64,000 nt of DNA from Corallincola platygyrae (GCF_039544265.1 NZ_BAABLI010000016.1:62001-126000), one strand, 5' to 3'. Shown: positions 16,681 through 25,913, counted from the first letter of the stretch. The notes: generated by a model not told the origin, from the letters alone. Numbers and translations: made by a program.

Positions 16681-19542
16681 ATGGGTTACCTATCTCGTTC
16701 GATATTTCTGCTCTTCTTTATTCTGACTGTAACGGCTTGTTCTCAGCCCGTTGACAGCAACGCCACACCAGAGGGTTTTACGCTGATTGAGTCGGTCACA
16801 AAGACTCAGGATGATAACGGTGACCCAGTACTGCCATATACCAAGTACAAACTTGATAATGGTTTAACTGTCTTACTTCACCAAGATAGCTCGGACCCTA
16901 TTGTCCATGTAGATGTGACTTATCATGTTGGCTCTGCTCGGGAAGAGGTTGGAAAGTCAGGGTTTGCTCATTTCTTTGAGCATATGATGTTTCAAGGCTC
17001 GAAACATGTGGCTGATGAGCAACACTTCCGCATCATCTCTGAAGCCGGCGGCTCATTAAATGGCACCACCAACTCCGATCGCACCAACTACTATCAGACA
17101 GTGCCTGCGAATCAGTTAGAGAAAGTGCTTTGGCTTGAATCTGATCGTATGGGCTTTTTGCTGGAAGCTGTCACGCAACAAAAATTCGAAGTGCAGCGAG
17201 ACACCGTAAAAAACGAACGTGCTCAGCGGTATGACAATGCACCTTATGGCTTGTTATATGAGAGGGTCAGTGAAGCACTTTACCCGGTTGGTCACCCCTA
17301 TTCCTGGCCTACCATAGGTTACGTTGAAGACCTGGACAGGGTTAATGTAAATGACCTCAAGGCTTTCTTTCTCAGGTGGTACGGGCCAAACAATGCCACC
17401 TTGACCATAGGTGGCGATATTGACGTTGAGCAAACACTTGCCTGGGTAAACAAGTACTTTGGCCCCATCAGTGCTGGCCCTGAGGTAAACAACACACCAA
17501 AAACACTGGTGACGCTGCCCGAGACCAGATACATCAGCATGGAAGATCGTGTACATCTGCCTCTGATATACCTCTCGTTTCCGACAGTTTATGGCCGCCA
17601 CGCTGACGAAGCCCCCCTGGACCTGTTGGCTGAGATCCTTGGCGGTGGAAAAAACTCGCTCTTTTACCAGCACCTGGTCAAGCAAGGGTATGCGGTGCAA
17701 GCTGGGGTCAGTCACCCCTGTCAGGAACTCGCATGCAGCTTCAACCTTTATGCACTTGCTAATCCAGAAAAGATGCCTTCATTGACGGATCTGGAAAAAG
17801 TATTGCGTGATGCGATTGCAGATTTTGAACGTCGTGGTGTCACTGAAGATGATCTGAAGAAGGTTCAGGTACAGTTTGAAGCGTCCACCATTTTTGGACT
17901 GCAGAGTGTCTCTGGTAAGGTTTCTACTCTTGCATTTAACGAGACTTTTGCTGAATCGCCAAACCAGATCGCGCGGGACCTTGAGCGATATCGCGCTGTC
18001 ACCAAGGAAGATGTCGAGCGTGTTTACAAGAAGTACATCAAAGACAAACCTGCGGTTGTTATGAGCATTGTGCCCCATGGGCAGGGACAGCTTATTGCGG
18101 CTCCAGATAATTTCTCTCTGCCTGAGCGCCAACTGCCCGAATACCCTGAGCTTGATGAGTCGCAATTGAGTATGCGCCTCGTGACTGAGACATTCGATCG
18201 TTACCAGGTGCCTGAGGCTGGTCCATCGCCAGTAGTGAAAGTGCCAGAGTCCTGGCACAGCGCGTTGACCAATGGTATCGAAGTGGTGGGGAGCCAGGTC
18301 GATGAAACTCCTACAGTCACCTTGCTATTAAGTATTGAAGGTGGTCCGCTGCTAGATCCCAAAGACAAAGCGGGATTAGCAAGTTTTACGGCGGCCATGC
18401 TCAACGAGTCAACAACACAGCGCAGCGCTGAAGAGATGGCATTGGCGCTTGAGCTGCTCGGCAGCAGAATTAGCGCTCGCGCCAGCGGGCGGTTTACTGA
18501 AATAGCTGTATCCAGCTTAAGTGAAAACCTGGATGCCACGCTGGCGCTACTTGAGGAAAAGCTATTCTCTCCCAAGTTTGATCAAGCGGATTTCGATCGG
18601 CTGAAAACGCAGGCATTGCAGTCACTGGCTCAGGCCAATAAGGATCCTGGGGCATTGGCAAGTCGTGCCCAACTGCAACTGCTGTATGGTGATCAGAGAA
18701 TCGGACTGCCAGACAGAGGTACACTCGCCAGTGTTCAGTCGATCACGTTAGACGACGTCAAGGCTTTCTATGCCAATCATTATTCATCGGCAGAGGCACA
18801 GCTGGTGGTTGTAGGCGACATGGATCGCAAAGCATGGTTACCAAAACTTCAGTTCCTGGCTGATTGGAAAGGGGAATCTGTCACTTTCCCAAGCTACCAG
18901 GAGTTTCCTGATTACTTAGAGCCCACCATTTATATTGTTGACCTGCCAGGCGCTGCGCAGTCAGCGATCCGAGTGGTGCGCCGTGCAATGCCCTACGATG
19001 CCACTGGCGACTACTTTAAGGCTGGACTGATGAACTTCCCTCTGGGAGGAGCATTTAACTCGCGTATCAATATGAATTTGCGAGAAGAGAAGGGTTTCAC
19101 CTATGGCGCGCGCTCATCGTTTTCAGGAGGAAAAACATTGGGGCGGTTTGTTGTTAGTACTTCAGTGCGTAAAGATGTCACGGGAGCCGCGCTGACTGAG
19201 ATACTGAGAGAGCTTGCCAATTACAGCGCCAATGGCGTGACAAAAGAGGAGTTAACATTCTTGCGTCAGTCGGTCTCGCAGAGTGAAGCGCTTAGCTACG
19301 AAACACCCTCTCAGAAAGCGGGATTCCTGCGCCAGATGCAGACCTACGGTTTAACGAAAGATTTTGCTACCTCGCAAGGTCATATCGTGGCTGAGGTGTC
19401 GAAACAAGAGCTGGATACTCTCGCGCAACAATGGCTTTCGCCTGATGATATGCAGATTTTGATTGTGGGCGACGCGCAACAGATATTACCGCAGCTCACC
19501 GCGATGGGCTTACCGATTGAAGGAATTGCACTCGCTCCCTAG
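16681..19542 (+). CDS. M16 family zinc peptidase, lipoprotein
   Basis: Predicted periplasmic or outer-membrane-anchored insulinase-like metallopeptidase. From the ATG at 16681 the product is 953 residues, with a lipoprotein signal ending LTVTAC. The inverted zinc motif HFFEH is at about residues 97-101, and the distal Glu comes in the KNERAQRYDN segment near residue 178. A second, inactive M16 domain follows in the C-terminal half, with the typical R..Y gate region (NMNLREEKGFTYGARS). An in-frame codon 81 bases earlier would hide the lipobox, so the shorter start is preferred. Substrate unknown. Confidence 0.92.
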   Translation: MGYLSRSIFLLFFILTVTACSQPVDSNATPEGFTLIESVTKTQDDNGDPVLPYTKYKLDNGLTVLLHQDSSDPIVHVDVTYHVGSAREEVGKSGFAHFFEHMMFQGSKHVADEQHFRIISEAGGSLNGTTNSDRTNYYQTVPANQLEKVLWLESDRMGFLLEAVTQQKFEVQRDTVKNERAQRYDNAPYGLLYERVSEALYPVGHPYSWPTIGYVEDLDRVNVNDLKAFFLRWYGPNNATLTIGGDIDVEQTLAWVNKYFGPISAGPEVNNTPKTLVTLPETRYISMEDRVHLPLIYLSFPTVYGRHADEAPLDLLAEILGGGKNSLFYQHLVKQGYAVQAGVSHPCQELACSFNLYALANPEKMPSLTDLEKVLRDAIADFERRGVTEDDLKKVQVQFEASTIFGLQSVSGKVSTLAFNETFAESPNQIARDLERYRAVTKEDVERVYKKYIKDKPAVVMSIVPHGQGQLIAAPDNFSLPERQLPEYPELDESQLSMRLVTETFDRYQVPEAGPSPVVKVPESWHSALTNGIEVVGSQVDETPTVTLLLSIEGGPLLDPKDKAGLASFTAAMLNESTTQRSAEEMALALELLGSRISARASGRFTEIAVSSLSENLDATLALLEEKLFSPKFDQADFDRLKTQALQSLAQANKDPGALASRAQLQLLYGDQRIGLPDRGTLASVQSITLDDVKAFYANHYSSAEAQLVVVGDMDRKAWLPKLQFLADWKGESVTFPSYQEFPDYLEPTIYIVDLPGAAQSAIRVVRRAMPYDATGDYFKAGLMNFPLGGAFNSRINMNLREEKGFTYGARSSFSGGKTLGRFVVSTSVRKDVTGAALTEILRELANYSANGVTKEELTFLRQSVSQSEALSYETPSQKAGFLRQMQTYGLTKDFATSQGHIVAEVSKQELDTLAQQWLSPDDMQILIVGDAQQILPQLTAMGLPIEGIALAP

Positions 19543-19567
19543 CCCTCCAAACCATTGTTTCTATCGA

Positions 19568-19589
19568 GGGTCAGCGTAGACGCTGGCCC
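19568..19589. other. Hairpin between the M16 peptidase gene and gshA
   Basis: GGGTCAGCG (19568-19576) and CGCTGGCCC (19581-19589) can pair through a TAGA loop, with one G-T wobble. No T-run follows, so it is not a standard terminator. It lies about 52 bases before the gshA start. Confidence 0.4.
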
Positions 19590-19640
19590 AGTTACCGTTT
19601 ATGCTTCGCCGATAATGCCTGTCCCGGCAAGGACTTAAAA

Positions 19641-21209
19641 TTGACAGCACAATTTCAACGCCACCTCTCATTACTTTCTGCTAAGCCGGAGTTGCTGTTT
19701 GGACTACAACACGGACTCGAGAAAGAAAGTTTAAGAATTACCCCCGATGGACGACTTTCTACAAAAAAACATCCTGAAGGTTTGGGTTCGGCGTTAACAC
19801 ACCCGCTGATTACGACAGATTTTGCTGAACCACTCTTAGAGTTCATTACGCCGGTAAGTAGCAATGTTGATGAAACTCTCGAGCAGTTGGCCGACTTGCA
19901 CCGCTTTGCATATCAGCAGATGGGGGACGAGTTATTGTGGCCAGCAAGCATGCCATGTTTTGTGGATGATGAAGCGGAGATCCGTATCGCAGAATATGGT
20001 AGCTCGAATGTCGGTAAGATGAAGACGCTCTATCGAAAGGGCCTGCACCATAGGTATGGCAGTGTCATGCAGGTGATTGCCGGAGTGCATTTCAACTTCT
20101 CATTTCCTGAGGCGTTTTGGCAGCATTGGGCTCAGTGGCAGGGCAAAGATAGTTCGATTGAGCAGGTTAAATCTGATGGTTATTTGGCGCTGATTCGCAA
20201 CTATCGCCGCCTTGGCTGGTTGATACCCTACCTGTTTGGTGCTTCACCTGCATTGTGTGGCTCGTTTTTGGAGCAAAAGCGCTCGCCACTGCCTTTCCGA
20301 AGAATGGGCAAAGGTACCTACTATTTGCCGTATGCCACCTCTTTACGCATGAGTGACCTGGGTTATACCAATAAGGCTCAGGCCCGGTTGCAGATTGATT
20401 ACAACTCGCTGCCAGGTTACGTGGAAAGTGTGCAACGCGCCCTGCATTCACCTGAGCCTCGCTTTGCTGAAATTGGGGTAAAAGTGGATGGGGAATACAA
20501 ACAGCTGAATGACAATCTTCTGCAGATTGAGAACGAACTTTACGCCCCCATTCGGCCCAAACGTGTGGCGAACAGCGGAGAGAAGCCCAGCGAAGCTCTT
20601 CTGCGTGGTGGTATTGAATATATTGAAGTTCGAGCGCTTGATGTTAATCCATTCCATGCCACGGGTGTAAGTGCTGAGGAGATCCGCTTTTTGGATATCC
20701 TGCTGGTCTATTGTTTGTTATCGGATAGTCCAGAACTTTATGCTGATGGATTAACTGAGTCCGGGAGAAACATCACCACCACTGTATTGTATGGTCGAGA
20801 TCCTAAAGCACAGTTAGAGATCAATGGTGAGAAGGTTGGGCTTAGGAACTATGCTTCAAGCCTGCTGTCCGAGATGGAAGCGGTGGCTAAACTGTTAGAC
20901 CAGGCCTACAACAGTAGTGACTATTCTGCGGCGCTGGTTCATCAACGATGCAAAGTGGTTGATCCCGAGTTAACGCCATCCGCCAGACTGATTGCCAGAA
21001 TGAAGGATGATTCATTGGACAATGGTTGCCTGTCTATGGAGTTAGCCAAGCAGCATAAAAGGTCTTTACATGGCTCAAGCCTGGCTGTTTATACACAGCA
21101 GTTTCTTGACAATAGTTCGATTGAAAGTTTGAAAGCGCAAAGAGATATAGAAATGGCGGATGCAGAGCCGTTTGAAGTGTATTTGGAAGAGTACTTTTCT
21201 GCCACCTAA
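19641..21209 (+). CDS. gshA: Glutamate-cysteine ligase
   Basis: ATP-dependent first step of glutathione synthesis in the cytoplasm. The 522-residue protein matches proteobacterial GshA: GLEKESLRI near residue 28, THPLITTDFAEPLLEFITP in the substrate region, GVHFNFSFP around residue 150 and YIEVRALDVNPF near residue 330. The start is TTG at 19641, with AAGGA 7 bases upstream; it fits the expected N terminus. Length is as usual for the family. Monocistronic or with the small secreted gene that follows. Confidence 0.96.
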   Translation: MTAQFQRHLSLLSAKPELLFGLQHGLEKESLRITPDGRLSTKKHPEGLGSALTHPLITTDFAEPLLEFITPVSSNVDETLEQLADLHRFAYQQMGDELLWPASMPCFVDDEAEIRIAEYGSSNVGKMKTLYRKGLHHRYGSVMQVIAGVHFNFSFPEAFWQHWAQWQGKDSSIEQVKSDGYLALIRNYRRLGWLIPYLFGASPALCGSFLEQKRSPLPFRRMGKGTYYLPYATSLRMSDLGYTNKAQARLQIDYNSLPGYVESVQRALHSPEPRFAEIGVKVDGEYKQLNDNLLQIENELYAPIRPKRVANSGEKPSEALLRGGIEYIEVRALDVNPFHATGVSAEEIRFLDILLVYCLLSDSPELYADGLTESGRNITTTVLYGRDPKAQLEINGEKVGLRNYASSLLSEMEAVAKLLDQAYNSSDYSAALVHQRCKVVDPELTPSARLIARMKDDSLDNGCLSMELAKQHKRSLHGSSLAVYTQQFLDNSSIESLKAQRDIEMADAEPFEVYLEEYFSAT

Positions 21210-21250
21210 TATTGCTTTGCCGTCATAGTGGTTATGGGAGGTACAGGTTA

Positions 21251-21676
21251 ATGAGATATATCAAGATGATAAGGCGAGCCTTGGCTTTAAGCTGCTTACT
21301 TCCCATTGCGTTTTCGGTAGTTGCTGAGCCTTCTAAAGCATGTGGCCGTATTTCCAGCTTTGCAAACCCTCCAGCCACTCAGGACTTGCATCGTGTGACT
21401 ATTGATCGTCTGAATGACAAAAATGTGACCTCTAAGGGCTTTTATGTTTTGGAGCCAGGGATATATCAAGTCAAAGTGTATGAGCAGATCAATGACCATA
21501 GGCTGAGAGCTGGCCGTAACCGTGGCACCTCAAAAACCATAGAAGTTAAGGTTGAGCCAAATAAACGATATCACCTTGCTGCTGAGTTCATAAAAGACAA
21601 ACGTTACTCGAAAACGAACAAATATTGGGAGCCTGTTATTTGGAAGGTAACTGACGAAGCCTGCGAGCTTAAATAG
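21251..21676 (+). CDS. Small secreted protein of unknown function
   Basis: A 141-residue product from the ATG at 21251, preceded by GGGAGG. An N-terminal signal peptide (RRALALSCLLPIAFSVVA, cleavage near AEP) is clear. The mature part contains LEPGIYQVKVYEQI and TIEVKVEPNKRYHLAAEF, a pattern like PEGA-type beta-sandwich modules in surface proteins. Two Cys residues, one near each end, could form a disulphide. An upstream in-frame codon at 21212 lacks a ribosome site. It follows gshA by 41 bases. I cannot name the family. Confidence 0.75.
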   Translation: MRYIKMIRRALALSCLLPIAFSVVAEPSKACGRISSFANPPATQDLHRVTIDRLNDKNVTSKGFYVLEPGIYQVKVYEQINDHRLRAGRNRGTSKTIEVKVEPNKRYHLAAEFIKDKRYSKTNKYWEPVIWKVTDEACELK

Positions 21677-21677
21677 T

Positions 21678-22322
21678 TCAGTAGCTGTTCCATATATCCC
21701 ACCACATCGCACCACTGGCTGAGATCAACACCAGTGGTGTCACCCATCTTACGACGTCAAACCAAGCCCTATTTCCCGAAAACGCAGTGCTGACTCGCGT
21801 GGTGATAGCGGCATACGCAAGCATTACGATCAGTTCAAGCGAGCTGAATATCGCCATAAGTACCAGAGATTGTTGCCAAAGTGAGTCGTTAGCATTAATA
21901 AATTGAGGAAAAAGGGCGGCGAAGAACAAGATGCCCTTGGGATTTGCCAGCGCGGTAGTGAGCCCTCTGACAAAAAGCAGTTTAACAGGCAGTTGCTTCA
22001 GTTCATCAGAGAGCTCTCCGTTGAGCTGGGGGCTGTTCGAAAACTCTCTGAAAATCTGTAGCGCCAACCAAAGTAAATAAACTGCGCCAATCGCTTGTAA
22101 AAGAGTCAAGGCGATAGGAAACATTGTAAGTAAGCTTGCTACACCAGCCATAGCTGCGATGGCTTTGAGCAATCCTGACGTTGCGCTGCCCAGAGCTAAC
22201 CAAAGCGCGCCAGCTGTCCGATACTTGCAAGCCGTATCAATAGTAAGCATGACCAGTGGCCCCGGGACCAAAAGCAGCCCTAGCGATACCGCGACAAATA
22301 GAGAGAGTGTTTCGATAGACAT
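21678..22322 (-). CDS. LysE/RhtB family amino acid exporter
   Basis: Inner-membrane exporter of amino acids or related metabolites. The 214-residue protein has about six membrane helices, the family's VPGPLVMLTIDTACKYRTAGAL signature region near residue 20-40 (motif PGP), and the ANPKGILFFAALFPQF segment around residue 125-140. The substrate cannot be told from the protein alone. No convincing Shine-Dalgarno precedes the ATG at 22322. Upstream, on the same strand, a promoter, a leucine-rich leader frame and an intrinsic terminator suggest transcription attenuation, which would point to leucine or related branched-chain amino acids as the signal (inference). Confidence 0.92.
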   Translation of the reverse strand: MSIETLSLFVAVSLGLLLVPGPLVMLTIDTACKYRTAGALWLALGSATSGLLKAIAAMAGVASLLTMFPIALTLLQAIGAVYLLWLALQIFREFSNSPQLNGELSDELKQLPVKLLFVRGLTTALANPKGILFFAALFPQFINANDSLWQQSLVLMAIFSSLELIVMLAYAAITTRVSTAFSGNRAWFDVVRWVTPLVLISASGAMWWDIWNSY

Positions 22323-22361
22323 GGCGACATGCTAGTAGGGGAGAGGTGTCTTGCAAAGGGG

Positions 22362-22436
22362 TTACTGGGATTCAGGCAAAAAAAAAGAGCTATCAGGCGA
22401 TAGCTCCAAACCCAGGGATAATTCATTGAGCAGCAT
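22362..22436 (-). CDS. Putative leucine-rich leader peptide (24 residues)
   Basis: A reading frame from the ATG at 22434-22436 to a TAA at 22362-22364. AGGAG (22443-22447, complement) sits 6 bases before the ATG. Leucines occupy positions 2, 3, 6, 8, 10 and 12, using CTG, CTC, TTA, CTG, TTG and CTA codons. The later leucine codons lie in the 5' arm of the terminator hairpin, and the frame runs through it. It looks like a control leader for the exporter 40 bases downstream. Alternatively it is a chance frame within a small RNA. Confidence 0.55.
   Translation of the reverse strand: MLLNELSLGLELSPDSSFFLPESQ
22378..22406 (-). terminator. Intrinsic terminator upstream of the LysE-type exporter (attenuator candidate)
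   Basis: Read on the minus strand, GAGCTATC-GCCT-GATAGCTC is a perfect 8-bp stem followed by nine T residues. There is no minus-strand gene upstream for it to terminate apart from the short leader, and it lies 56 bases before the exporter ATG. Confidence 0.85.
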
Positions 22437-22478
22437 TTGCCACTCCTAACCTTTGAGCCCAAAAACGTGGGCAAGTTC

Positions 22479-22484
22479 ATTATA
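22479..22484 (-). promoter_or_regulatory. Promoter -10 element for the exporter leader
   Basis: A perfect TATAAT on the minus strand. The candidate -35 (TTTATG, 16-bp spacing) is weak. Transcription would begin near 22472, giving a roughly 95-base RNA if stopped at the attenuator. A hairpin GCCCA-CGTTTT-TGGGC at the RNA start precedes the leader ribosome site. Confidence 0.6.
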
Positions 22485-22574
22485 TTTCTGGAAAAGTACA
22501 CATAAATGCGGTCGATTGCTCGACAGCAACTGGTTACACTGGGTTCATTCTTTGTTTAGGCGCTGTAGAACGTA

Positions 22575-23183
22575 ATGAGAGTTTTTATTTTTTCTTTGGC
22601 ATTACTTACCCTCTCAGGCTGTGCAACTTCTCCTCCTTCCAATCCAGAAAACCTGTGTGAGATCTTTCGTGAAAAACGCGATTGGTATGACGCAGCAAGT
22701 GATATGAATGATAAGTGGGGGGTGCCGATTCAGGTGCCAATGGCAATGATGTACCAGGAAAGCTCTTTTCGTCATGATGCTGCTCCACCACGTAAATACC
22801 TGCTGGGCTTTATCCCCTGGGGGCGTGTCAGTAGTGCCTACGGCTATTCACAGGCCAAAACTCCGACCTGGAGTGATTACGTCAGAGAGACCGGAAACTC
22901 AGGGGCTGACCGGGAAGATTTCGGTGATGCCATCGACTTTATGGGATGGTTCATCACTAAAACCCATAAAGTAAACGGCATCTCAAAATGGGACGCTTAT
23001 GCTCAGTACCTCAACTATCATGAGGGATGGGGTGGGTATCGCCGAGGTACCTATAAGAAAAAAGCCTGGTTGATGAAAACGTCGCGGAAAGTAGCTAATC
23101 GGGCTTCCAAGTACTCTTCTCAGTACAAAAGCTGCAAGGATGAGCTGGATAGCAGCTGGCTGTACCGATTGTTCTTTGGGTAG
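22575..23183 (+). CDS. Lytic transglycosylase-like lipoprotein
   Basis: A 202-residue lipoprotein with lipobox LLTLSGC at residues 10-16. The motif MMYQESSFRHDAAPP near residue 60 places a catalytic-type Glu as in the SLT lysozyme-like fold, and YGYSQAKTPTWSDY follows as in transglycosylase active-site clefts. The expected role is peptidoglycan cleavage or remodelling at the outer membrane. Conserved Tyr/Asn stretch AQYLNYHEGWGGY supports the fold. The lipocalin gene starts 3 bases after its stop, so the two form an operon. Confidence 0.85.
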   Translation: MRVFIFSLALLTLSGCATSPPSNPENLCEIFREKRDWYDAASDMNDKWGVPIQVPMAMMYQESSFRHDAAPPRKYLLGFIPWGRVSSAYGYSQAKTPTWSDYVRETGNSGADREDFGDAIDFMGWFITKTHKVNGISKWDAYAQYLNYHEGWGGYRRGTYKKKAWLMKTSRKVANRASKYSSQYKSCKDELDSSWLYRLFFG

Positions 23184-23186
23184 GTT

Positions 23187-23735
23187 ATGACACGCTTTTT
23201 CGGGGTAGAAAAACGCCAATTTTTGGTTCTGATCTTTGCATCGATGATGGTTGCCTGTGTTTCGGTACCGGAAGGGATCACTCCGGTAACGGGGGTCGAT
23301 TTTCAAAGATATCAGGGCAAATGGTTTGAGATCGCGCGTTTAGACAACTCGTTTGAACAGGGAATGGAGCAGGTGACCGCGGAATACTCCTCGCGCGAAG
23401 ATGGCGGTATTCGAGTGATTAATCGCGGTTACAGTATCTACGAAAATGAGTGGAAAGAAGCAGAGGGCAGGGCGTATACCGTTAATGCGCCCGACGAAGG
23501 CTTTCTAAAAGTCAGTTTCTTTGGCCCGTTTTACGGGGCTTATATCATTTTTGGTCTTGATAAAGTCGAATACCAATACACTTTTGTCGCTGGCAACAAT
23601 CATAAGTACCTTTGGCTTTTGGCAAGAACGCCTGAGGTGAGTGAAGAGCTCAAGAGCCAGTTTGTGACAGAAGCTGAGGCCCAAGGGTTTAATACTGAAG
23701 ATCTGATTTGGGTTAATCAGGTTTCAGATAATTAA
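23187..23735 (+). CDS. blc: Outer membrane lipocalin (Blc family)
   Basis: A 182-residue lipoprotein with signal FLVLIFASMMVAC, Cys at about residue 24. The lipocalin signature YQGKWFEIARLDNSFEQG follows near residue 42-60, and the third motif region (YLWLLARTPEVSEE) contains the conserved Arg. Lipocalins of this family bind fatty acids or lysophospholipids and sit in the outer membrane. It is probably co-transcribed with the transglycosylase-like gene, suggesting envelope maintenance. Confidence 0.93.
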   Translation: MTRFFGVEKRQFLVLIFASMMVACVSVPEGITPVTGVDFQRYQGKWFEIARLDNSFEQGMEQVTAEYSSREDGGIRVINRGYSIYENEWKEAEGRAYTVNAPDEGFLKVSFFGPFYGAYIIFGLDKVEYQYTFVAGNNHKYLWLLARTPEVSEELKSQFVTEAEAQGFNTEDLIWVNQVSDN

Positions 23736-23754
23736 AAAGCCCTTAACGGGCTTT
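23736..23754. terminator. Short bidirectional terminator between blc and corB
   Basis: AAAGCCC (23736-23742) and GGGCTTT (23748-23754) pair in the 23-base gap between two convergent genes. The T-run is short on both strands. Confidence 0.65.
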
Positions 23755-23758
23755 CTAA

Positions 23759-25039
23759 TTATGCTTCATCAGGTGGTGTATAAAGGCTTGGCATTACGCG
23801 CGCAGAGCGCACCATATTGTCTTTCACCTCTAGCACTTCGATAGGATAACCGGCTAGTCGTAGGCTGATCCCTTCGGAGGGGATCTCTTCCATATACTCA
23901 ATGATCAGACCATTGAGAGTTTTTGGACCATCCGTGGGAAAGCGCCATCCCATTTCCTTATTTACGTCACGAATATTGGCACTTCCGTCAACCACGTAGG
24001 AGCCGTCCTGTTGTGCGTGCACTTCTTCACTGGGTGACGGTGCATCTGTGGTGGTAAAGTCGCCGACAATCTCTTCAAGAATATCTTCCAGCGTCACCAA
24101 GCCTTGAATGTCACCATATTCGTCAACAACCAAGCCGATACGCTCTTTGTTACGCTGGAATTTCAATAACTGAACGTTTAGTGGCGTGCCTTCGGGAATA
24201 AAATAGAGTTCGCGCGCAGCACGGATCAAGGTCGATTTGTTGAATTGGTTTCGGGTTAGCAGCCTGAGAGCATCCCGGGCATGGACAAAACCGATGGCAT
24301 CATCAATGTTGTCGCGGTAGAGCAACAACATGGTGTGCTGCCCCTGAGTTAACTGTTTAACGATGCGCTTCCAGTCATCATTGATATCGATGCCGATGAT
24401 ATCGCTTCGAGGGACCATGATGTCTTCAACGGTCACCTTTTCCAGATCCAGTATCGAAAGCAACATATCCTGGTGCCGACGGGGAATAAGCGCGCCAGCT
24501 TCATTCACCACAGTGCGCAGTTCGTCTGAGCTTAGGTGGCCGTTATCCCGTTTGTTGGGGTTTACTCTCAGTATGGCCAGTAACCCATTACTGATGGCAT
24601 TTACCAACCATACTGCCGGGTACATGACTTTTAGGAGGAATCTCAATAAGAAGGAAGCCGGAAAAGCGATCCGTTCAGGATACATTGCAGCTAGCGTCTT
24701 AGGGGTTACCTCCGCAAATAGCAGAATGACAAGTGTTAAGACACCAGTGGCAATTGCAACGCCGATATCACCATATAGGCGAAGGCCGATGATGGTAGCA
24801 ATGGCTGATGCAAGAATATTAACCAGATTATTGCCAATCAGGATCACGCCGATGAGGCGGTCGGGGCGTTCTAATAACTTGTGAACCCGCTTGGCCGCAC
24901 CGTGTTTTTTCTTAACCAGATGCCGCAGTCGATAGGGGTTTATCGACATCATTCCAGTTTCACTACTGGAGAAGAAAGCGGAAATCAGAATCAGTATGCC
25001 CAGTGTTATGAACAGGGCACTCGTCGAAATCTCGTCCAA
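23759..25039 (-). CDS. corB: CNNM/CorB-type membrane protein with CBS domains
   Basis: A 426-residue protein with domains in the order DUF21 (CNNM) membrane region (residues ~1-180, about four helices), a CBS pair (~200-330; IMVPRSDIIGIDI, GLVTLEDILEEIVGD) and a C-terminal CorC/HlyC-type domain (~340-420; VDGSANIRDVNKEMGW). Members are linked to Mg2+ or Co2+ efflux and resistance. It is the counterpart of YfjD, encoded beside ypjD and ffh in E. coli as here. SSSETGMMSINPYRLRHL near residue 25-42 is a family hallmark. Confidence 0.92.
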   Translation of the reverse strand: MDEISTSALFITLGILILISAFFSSSETGMMSINPYRLRHLVKKKHGAAKRVHKLLERPDRLIGVILIGNNLVNILASAIATIIGLRLYGDIGVAIATGVLTLVILLFAEVTPKTLAAMYPERIAFPASFLLRFLLKVMYPAVWLVNAISNGLLAILRVNPNKRDNGHLSSDELRTVVNEAGALIPRRHQDMLLSILDLEKVTVEDIMVPRSDIIGIDINDDWKRIVKQLTQGQHTMLLLYRDNIDDAIGFVHARDALRLLTRNQFNKSTLIRAARELYFIPEGTPLNVQLLKFQRNKERIGLVVDEYGDIQGLVTLEDILEEIVGDFTTTDAPSPSEEVHAQQDGSYVVDGSANIRDVNKEMGWRFPTDGPKTLNGLIIEYMEEIPSEGISLRLAGYPIEVLEVKDNMVRSARVMPSLYTPPDEA

Positions 25040-25106
25040 CGAGGGAGTCCTTTGTTACCTATTGAGAGCCTATCTTATCTGAAAATTAGCTAAATGGCGG
25101 TAAAAA

Positions 25107-25913
25107 TTACGCAAGTATGATTTCTCTTACAAAACGGGAGCCAAAATAGCCCAGTGTAAGCAGGACTGCCCCCACCACTGTGGAAGTGACTAGCCAACGC
25201 CCTCTAACGCCAACTCTGTAGTGCTGAATCAGTACGACGGTGTATATCGCCCACGCAATAGCGCTGAGGATCGCTTTGTGTGCTTTGCCGCTACCAAAAA
25301 AGTTATCGAGGAAAAATATACCGGTCGCTAAGGCGAAGGAGAGCAGTACAGTGCCGACCAAAATCAGATTGAATATCTGCTTTTCTACCGTCATCAATGG
25401 TGGGAGTACTGGACTGAGCGCAAACTTCTTCTTCTCTTTTAGCTGACGGTTTATCACTGCCAGAAGTATTGCCATCAATGCGGCGATATTAAGTACTGCA
25501 TAAGAAAGTAGCGACAGCGAAATATGAATTATCAGGCTGGGGTGCGCCTCTAAGTGGGTAAAATAAGTGTCGCTACTTACTAAGTCAGTCAGTATCACTA
25601 TTGCAGTAAAGGCGTAGGTAAAAGGCAGCAGCACTTGCAGCGGCTTCTTTACATAAAGCAGGGTCAGCATCAGGCTGATTGCCCATCCCGATACTGAAGC
25701 AATATTCATGATGCTGAGGTTCTGACCGCCATCTGGCCTTAAAAGATCAAACGCCAGAGTAAGCAGGTGCAGACCCAATGCAAATATTGCAACCAGCATG
25801 ATGCCGCTTTTTTGCGGCAGAATACCTTTTTTCAGGCGCCAACCAATCCAACCCGCGAGGAGCAGGTAGACCAGAATAGTGGCGACAGCCAGATAGCCAG
25901 AGGCAGAATGCAT
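25107..25913 (-). CDS. ypjD: CcsA/CcmC-like inner membrane protein YpjD
   Basis: A 268-residue protein with about eight hydrophobic helices, related to cytochrome c assembly proteins that handle haem. The LIIHISLSLLSYAVLNIAAL segment near residue 128-146 carries the conserved His of the family, and a second His is in GKAHKAILSAIAWAIY near residue 215. YpjD is associated with the CorB/C system and lies beside corB and ffh in enterics. Its biochemical role is not settled. It is divergent from ffh and 67 bases upstream of corB on the same strand. Confidence 0.88.
   Translation of the reverse strand: MHSASGYLAVATILVYLLLAGWIGWRLKKGILPQKSGIMLVAIFALGLHLLTLAFDLLRPDGGQNLSIMNIASVSGWAISLMLTLLYVKKPLQVLLPFTYAFTAIVILTDLVSSDTYFTHLEAHPSLIIHISLSLLSYAVLNIAALMAILLAVINRQLKEKKKFALSPVLPPLMTVEKQIFNLILVGTVLLSFALATGIFFLDNFFGSGKAHKAILSAIAWAIYTVVLIQHYRVGVRGRWLVTSTVVGAVLLTLGYFGSRFVREIILA

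Noticed and set aside
22280..22501. 73-codon minus-strand frame overlapping the exporter start
   Set aside because: It begins upstream of the likely transcription start and runs through the terminator in a different frame from both the leader peptide and the exporter.
24363..24884. 173-codon plus-strand frame inside corB
   Set aside because: Antisense to a clear CNNM/CBS protein; composition is that of a shadow frame.
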